From an uncultured Eubacteriales bacterium (lineage in GTDB: Bacteria; Bacillota; Clostridia; Christensenellales; Borkfalkiaceae), in NCBI GenBank assembly GCA_900543915.1, contig UQTB01000044.1, forward strand, positions 1-8,436: a stretch of 8,436 nt of DNA. Direction: 5' to 3'. The notes beneath the pieces were generated by a model. It was not told where the DNA came from and made no database searches. It worked only from the letters and a program-made list of their open reading frames with translations. Shown here one piece after another: positions 7,301 to 8,436 of the stretch. Positions within the stretch are counted from its first letter, which is position 1, and the number at the start of each line of letters is the position of its first letter. Both the position numbers and the translations under genes were made by a program.

Positions 7301-7514
7301 GATAGCGGGGAATCGTATCCTTGATTGCGCGCGTGAGAATATGCCCGATGTGCGGCTTGCCGTTCGCCGTGGGCGGTCCGTCGTAAAAGGTGAAGGAGGG
7401 GTTGCCCTCGTTTTTCTTCACGCTCTTTTCAAAGATCTTGTTTTCCTTCCAGAACGCCAGAACCTCCTTCTCGCGGTCCAGAAAATTCAGCGTTGTGTCG
7501 ACTTTTCTGTACAT
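4389..7514 (-). CDS. ileS: Isoleucyl-tRNA synthetase, type 2 (IleRS)
   Basis: This 1041-residue class I synthetase charges tRNA-Ile with isoleucine. HIGH is at 55-58 inside PHIGHILTRAIKD, and KMSKHKG, the second catalytic motif, at 591-597. The editing (CP1) insertion shows TTTPWTLPSN (224-233) and GTGIVHNAPAFGEDDA (314-329). Cys pairs at 182/185, 391/394, 463/466 and 502/504 look like zinc-binding knuckles. Residues about 675-830 are the anticodon-binding helical domain. The C-terminus lacks the four-Cys zinc module of the E. coli-type enzyme and carries the longer domain of the type 2 (eukaryote-like) branch. Type 2 enzymes are generally less sensitive to mupirocin; that is family knowledge, not shown here. 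AAGGAGT lies 5 bases before the ATG at 7514. Expression is governed by the isoleucine T-box leader upstream. It is the first gene of a three-gene operon and overlaps the next by four bases. No key residue is missing. Confidence 0.97.
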   Translation of the reverse strand: MYRKVDTTLNFLDREKEVLAFWKENKIFEKSVKKNEGNPSFTFYDGPPTANGKPHIGHILTRAIKDTIPRYQNMKGKYVLRKAGWDTHGLPVELEVEKSLGIDGKQEIEKYGIEPFIKKCKESVFKYVDEWQRMSDRVGYWVDMEHPYVTYHDDYIESVWWAIRQIADKGLLYKGYKIVPYCPRCGTALSSHEVAQGYKDVREKSVFVKFKAKGRENTYFLAWTTTPWTLPSNVSLAMNPRENYAEIEAEDGARYILAEALVPALFEHYSTVSVKKGKEYEYAEYEPLFPFAAGKYREKGWYVVNADYVTLTDGTGIVHNAPAFGEDDAQVGKAYGLPFVKFVDDRGRMTEETGAYAGLFVKEADGAIIRDLTEQGKLFKVMEFTHSYPFCWRCDTPLIYYARASWFIKMTAVKEQLLASNESVNWIPDSIKHGRMGNFLENVIDWGLSRERYWGTPLPVWVCDKCGRMHVMGSKAELKEKCGVEGDIELHRPYIDDLTFSCECGGTYRREKEVIDCWFDSGSMPFAQYHYPFENKELFERHFPADFISEAVDQTRGWFYTLLAISTLLFGRSPFENCIVLGHVNDKNGVKMSKHKGNVVDPWSILDKQGADAVRWYFYTGSAPWLPSRFYDDAVSEAQRKYMGTFWNTYAFFVLYAEIDGYDPARYRLEDCKLSLMDRWILSRLNSLIKTVDEGLSVYNILDSARALQAFVDDLSNWYVRRGRERYWGKEMTEDKAAAYTTLWHVLVTLAKLTAPFTPFMAESVYQNLVPAFFKDAPESVHLCDFPSADAKMIDAELERGMQEVLEIVVLGRAARSRSNLKNRQPLSKLYVCADRAVKLTGGLLEIARDELNVKEFEYLRDATRFVSYQIKPQLKTLGPKYGAKLNAIRSYLANCDANAVVAEVKAGGVHRVNLEGTDVEFSLDDLLISSSSAEGFVAESDNGITVVLDTNLTPALIMEGVERELISKIQTMRKEAGFEVTDRIEVYYTAEGNAAKALAAGGGIAKVVLADRIAEGTAEGFTREQDVNGERCTLTVVKKA

Positions 7515-7530
7515 AATACTCCTTCCGAAT

Positions 7531-7562
7531 AAAAAGGCCCTTCGCCTAAGAGACGAAAGACC
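7531..7562 (-). terminator. Regulatory terminator of the ileS T-box leader
   Basis: Read leftward, GGTCTTTCG pairs with CGAAGGGCC over nine positions, two of them G.U wobbles, around a 9-base loop, followed by five T. The wobbles pair only in leftward RNA. The loop carries CTCTT, which is also the 3' arm of the antiterminator, so the two structures exclude each other. It lies 17 bases before the ileS start codon. Confidence 0.9.
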
Positions 7563-7762
7563 GCGGTACCACTCTTGTTCGCGCCGAAAAAGGCGCGCCC
7601 TCTCGTTTCTGTAACGGGAAACGCCCGCAGCCGGTTACTCCGTTCGCCGCCGTGCCTAAAAGGTGATATCCCGAAAAGCCGCCCGTTCCCCTTTCAGCCT
7701 GCGGGGGAACTCTCTATGGAGCCGGAACAGGACGGGACTTGTCCTTCATCGTCGCATTTACA
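7531..7762 (-). promoter_or_regulatory. Isoleucine-specific T-box riboswitch leader
   Basis: This leader senses uncharged tRNA-Ile and lets transcription continue into ileS when charging is low. Its T-box sequence GAGTGGTACCGCGG (7562-7575, leftward) is almost exactly the family consensus. Stem I runs from 7748 to 7657: lower stem TGAAGG/CCTTTTA, specifier loop, stem TCCCG/CGGGA, and a 7-bp distal stem GTTCCCC/GGGGAAC capped by GCAGGCTGAAA, preceded by the AGAGAG bulge. The specifier loop's 3' side reads TATCA, giving the isoleucine codon ATC (7665-7667) followed by the usual A. A hairpin at 7611-7638 is a likely stem II, and a 6-bp GC hairpin (7580-7597) is stem III. The antiterminator pairs AAGAG (7572-7576) with CTCTT (7548-7552), plus GCG with CGT above the bulge. 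The specifier agrees with the gene it controls. Confidence 0.96.
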
Positions 7763-7767
7763 GGGAT

Positions 7768-7796
7768 ATTTTACACGATTTTCGCATTTTTGTAAA
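7768..7796 (-). promoter_or_regulatory. Promoter of the ileS operon T-box leader
   Basis: Read leftward, -35 TTTACA (7791-7796) is followed by a 17-base spacer and -10 TAAAAT (7768-7773). Transcription should start near 7761, a dozen bases before the 5' arm of stem I. It is back to back with the SRP RNA promoter; the two -35 boxes are 38 bases apart. Confidence 0.82.
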
Positions 7797-7834
7797 GTAA
7801 AAAAGAGTTTTTTACGACAGTTCCCGAAAATAAC

Positions 7835-7863
7835 TTGCAAAATTTTATTTTTTAGGGTATGAT
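7835..7863 (+). promoter_or_regulatory. Promoter of the SRP RNA gene
   Basis: A -35 TTGCAA (7835-7840), a 17-base spacer and a -10 TATGAT (7858-7863) place the start of transcription near 7870, exactly where the terminal helix of the SRP RNA begins. This fits a strong constitutive promoter of a stable RNA gene. Confidence 0.85.
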
Positions 7864-7869
7864 ATAGGA

Positions 7870-8136
7870 GCTGTGCTAGGCGGGGAGTTAGCGATGCCCT
7901 GTACTTGCAATTCGCTTCAGCAAGGCTGAATGTCCCCCGCGGTCTGTGCCGTGGGAGGCTGCGCAGCGCAAGGGATGTTGATAGCAAGGTCTTATGCAAC
8001 GGACTGCCGTGAACCGTGTCAGGATAGGGATATAGCAGCACTAAGCGGATTTGTCCGTGTGCCATGAGGTAGCTTTGAAGGAGTCACCTGCGGTTTTTAC
8101 GCTTCGGCATGTTGTTTCAACGGAGGATGCACAGTT
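7870..8136 (+). ncRNA. ffs: Signal recognition particle RNA, large type with Alu domain
   Basis: This RNA of about 267 bases is the scaffold of the signal recognition particle, binding Ffh for co-translational targeting of membrane and secreted proteins. The 5' Alu domain shows the Bacillus-type core: GTGCTAGGCGGGGAGTTAGC (7873-7892), then GATGCCCTGTACTTGCAAT. The terminal helix pairs CTGTGC (7871-7876) with GCACAG (8129-8134), which fixes both ends. Long-stem pairings can be placed, such as ACGGAC with GTCCGT and TGTGCCG with CGGCATG. Domain IV, the Ffh site, reads GTCAGG-ATA-GGGA-TAT-AGCAGC (8018-8039). The flanking GTCAGG and AGCAGC are as expected, but the usual UCC/GGA stem is ATA/TAT and the GGAA loop is GGGA. 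The length and Alu domain are those of Bacilli and Clostridia, not of the short 4.5S RNA. ORFs overlapping it are not genes. The ends are accurate to a few bases. Confidence 0.96.
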
Positions 8137-8146
8137 TTCGGAAAAC

Positions 8147-8182
8147 AAACGCCCGGCACGTATCGTGCCGGACGTTCTGTTC
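8147..8182. terminator. Bidirectional terminator between the SRP RNA and aldehyde dehydrogenase genes
   Basis: AACG-C-CCGGCACG (8148-8160) pairs with CGTGCCGG-A-CGTT (8164-8176), a 12-bp stem with one mismatch and a 3-base loop. Rightward it is followed by the T-rich TTCTGTTC and would end the SRP RNA transcript. Leftward it runs into TTTGTTTTCC, a better U-tract, and would end the transcript of the aldehyde dehydrogenase gene. Confidence 0.78.
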
Positions 8183-8186
8183 AATT

Positions 8187-8229
8187 GCGGCCTGCCTTTT
8201 CGCCCATTCGGCGCCGAGGGACAGACCGC
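8187..8229 (-). other. Wobble-paired hairpin in the 3' untranslated region of the aldehyde dehydrogenase gene
   Basis: Read leftward, GCGGTCTGTC (8229-8220) pairs with GGCAGGCCGC (8196-8187) over ten positions, two of them U.G wobbles. On the rightward strand the same positions are C.A mismatches, so the structure fits leftward RNA. The loop contains the palindrome TCGGCGCCGA. It begins eight bases after the stop codon at 8237 and has no U-tract of its own. It might protect the 3' end or assist the terminator behind it. Confidence 0.45.
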
Positions 8230-8236
8230 TTTCAAT

Positions 8237-8436
8237 TTATTTCATATATTTTTTTATCGCCTTTAATTTTTTGTCGCTGAAAGGCGGAAACGCCAGTCTG
8301 AGTTTTATACGGGTAGAACGTCTGAGGACACTTCGCAAATGGGTAAAAGCAAGAAAACCAAATTCGCCGTGATAGTTCCCCATCCCCGACTGACCGACAC
8401 CGCCAAAAGGCAGGTTCTGATTGATTATGTGACTGA
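8237..8436 (-). CDS. Aldehyde dehydrogenase, C-terminal end only (runs off the window)
   Basis: Reading leftward from the window edge, an open frame of 65 codons ends in TAA at 8237-8239. It contains NQNLPFGGVGQSGMGNYHGE (residues 5-24 of the fragment) followed by FGFLAFTHLRSVL. This is the conserved C-terminal block of NAD(P)-dependent aldehyde dehydrogenases, N-x-P-F-G-G-x-G-x-S-G-x-G, and the YHG form followed by F-x-x-F-T/S-H is that of the class 3 (fatty or aromatic aldehyde) branch. It ends in a Lys-rich tail (SDKKLKAIKKYMK), as class 3-like bacterial enzymes often do. The catalytic Cys and Glu and the cofactor-binding part lie outside the window, so activity and substrate cannot be judged. 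The fragment is in frame without interruption. Confidence 0.92.
   Translation of the reverse strand, partial: SHIINQNLPFGGVGQSGMGNYHGEFGFLAFTHLRSVLRRSTRIKLRLAFPPFSDKKLKAIKKYMK

Noticed and set aside
7694..8266. Open frames across the T-box promoter region and the SRP RNA (7694-8065, 8051-8266)
   Set aside because: They overlap a structured RNA gene and its promoters on both strands, and their products have no recognisable features.

Overview
The window looks like ordinary chromosome from a Bacillota bacterium, probably an uncultured member of class Clostridia. The clues are a large SRP RNA with an Alu domain, an isoleucine T-box riboswitch, consensus sigma-A type promoters, strong AGGAG ribosome binding sites, and G+C-rich genes (by eye) separated by A+T-rich spacers. 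The exact lineage cannot be read from the window. I see no transposase, phage gene, CRISPR array or defence gene.

Layout, left to right. Positions 1-185 hold a 7-bp tandem repeat and two leftward terminator-like hairpins. A leftward gene (186-2054) encodes an exported, membrane-anchored surface protein with repeated beta-sandwich-like segments. Its promoter (2165-2193) lies in the divergent spacer shared with a rightward gene (2296-2823) for a small membrane protein of the MntP/YtaF (DUF204) type. That gene meets the end of a leftward three-gene operon head-on, and the two stop codons share bases. In transcription order the operon is ileS (7514-4389), an RlmI-like SAM-dependent methyltransferase (4392-3532) and an RluA-family pseudouridine synthase (3530-2820). 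It is headed by an isoleucine-specific T-box leader (about 7531-7762), for which stem I, specifier AUC, antiterminator and terminator can be placed base by base.

Upstream and divergent from the T-box promoter is the SRP RNA gene (about 7870-8136, rightward) with its own consensus promoter. A strong hairpin behind it can serve as terminator in both directions. The last 200 bases are the C-terminal end of a leftward aldehyde dehydrogenase gene that enters from outside the window.

How it fits together: most of the window is translation and secretion machinery. The T-box should place ileS, and by read-through and tight spacing the two probable RNA-modification genes, under the charging state of tRNA-Ile. 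The SRP RNA serves co-translational membrane targeting. The surface protein, the DUF204 protein and the aldehyde dehydrogenase are separate units. The points most worth a second look are an SRP RNA domain IV with a GGGA instead of GGAA tetraloop, two probable RNA-modification genes behind an Ile T-box, the terminator-less convergent TTAA junction, and the uncharacterised surface protein. I found no clear sign of a new multi-gene system.
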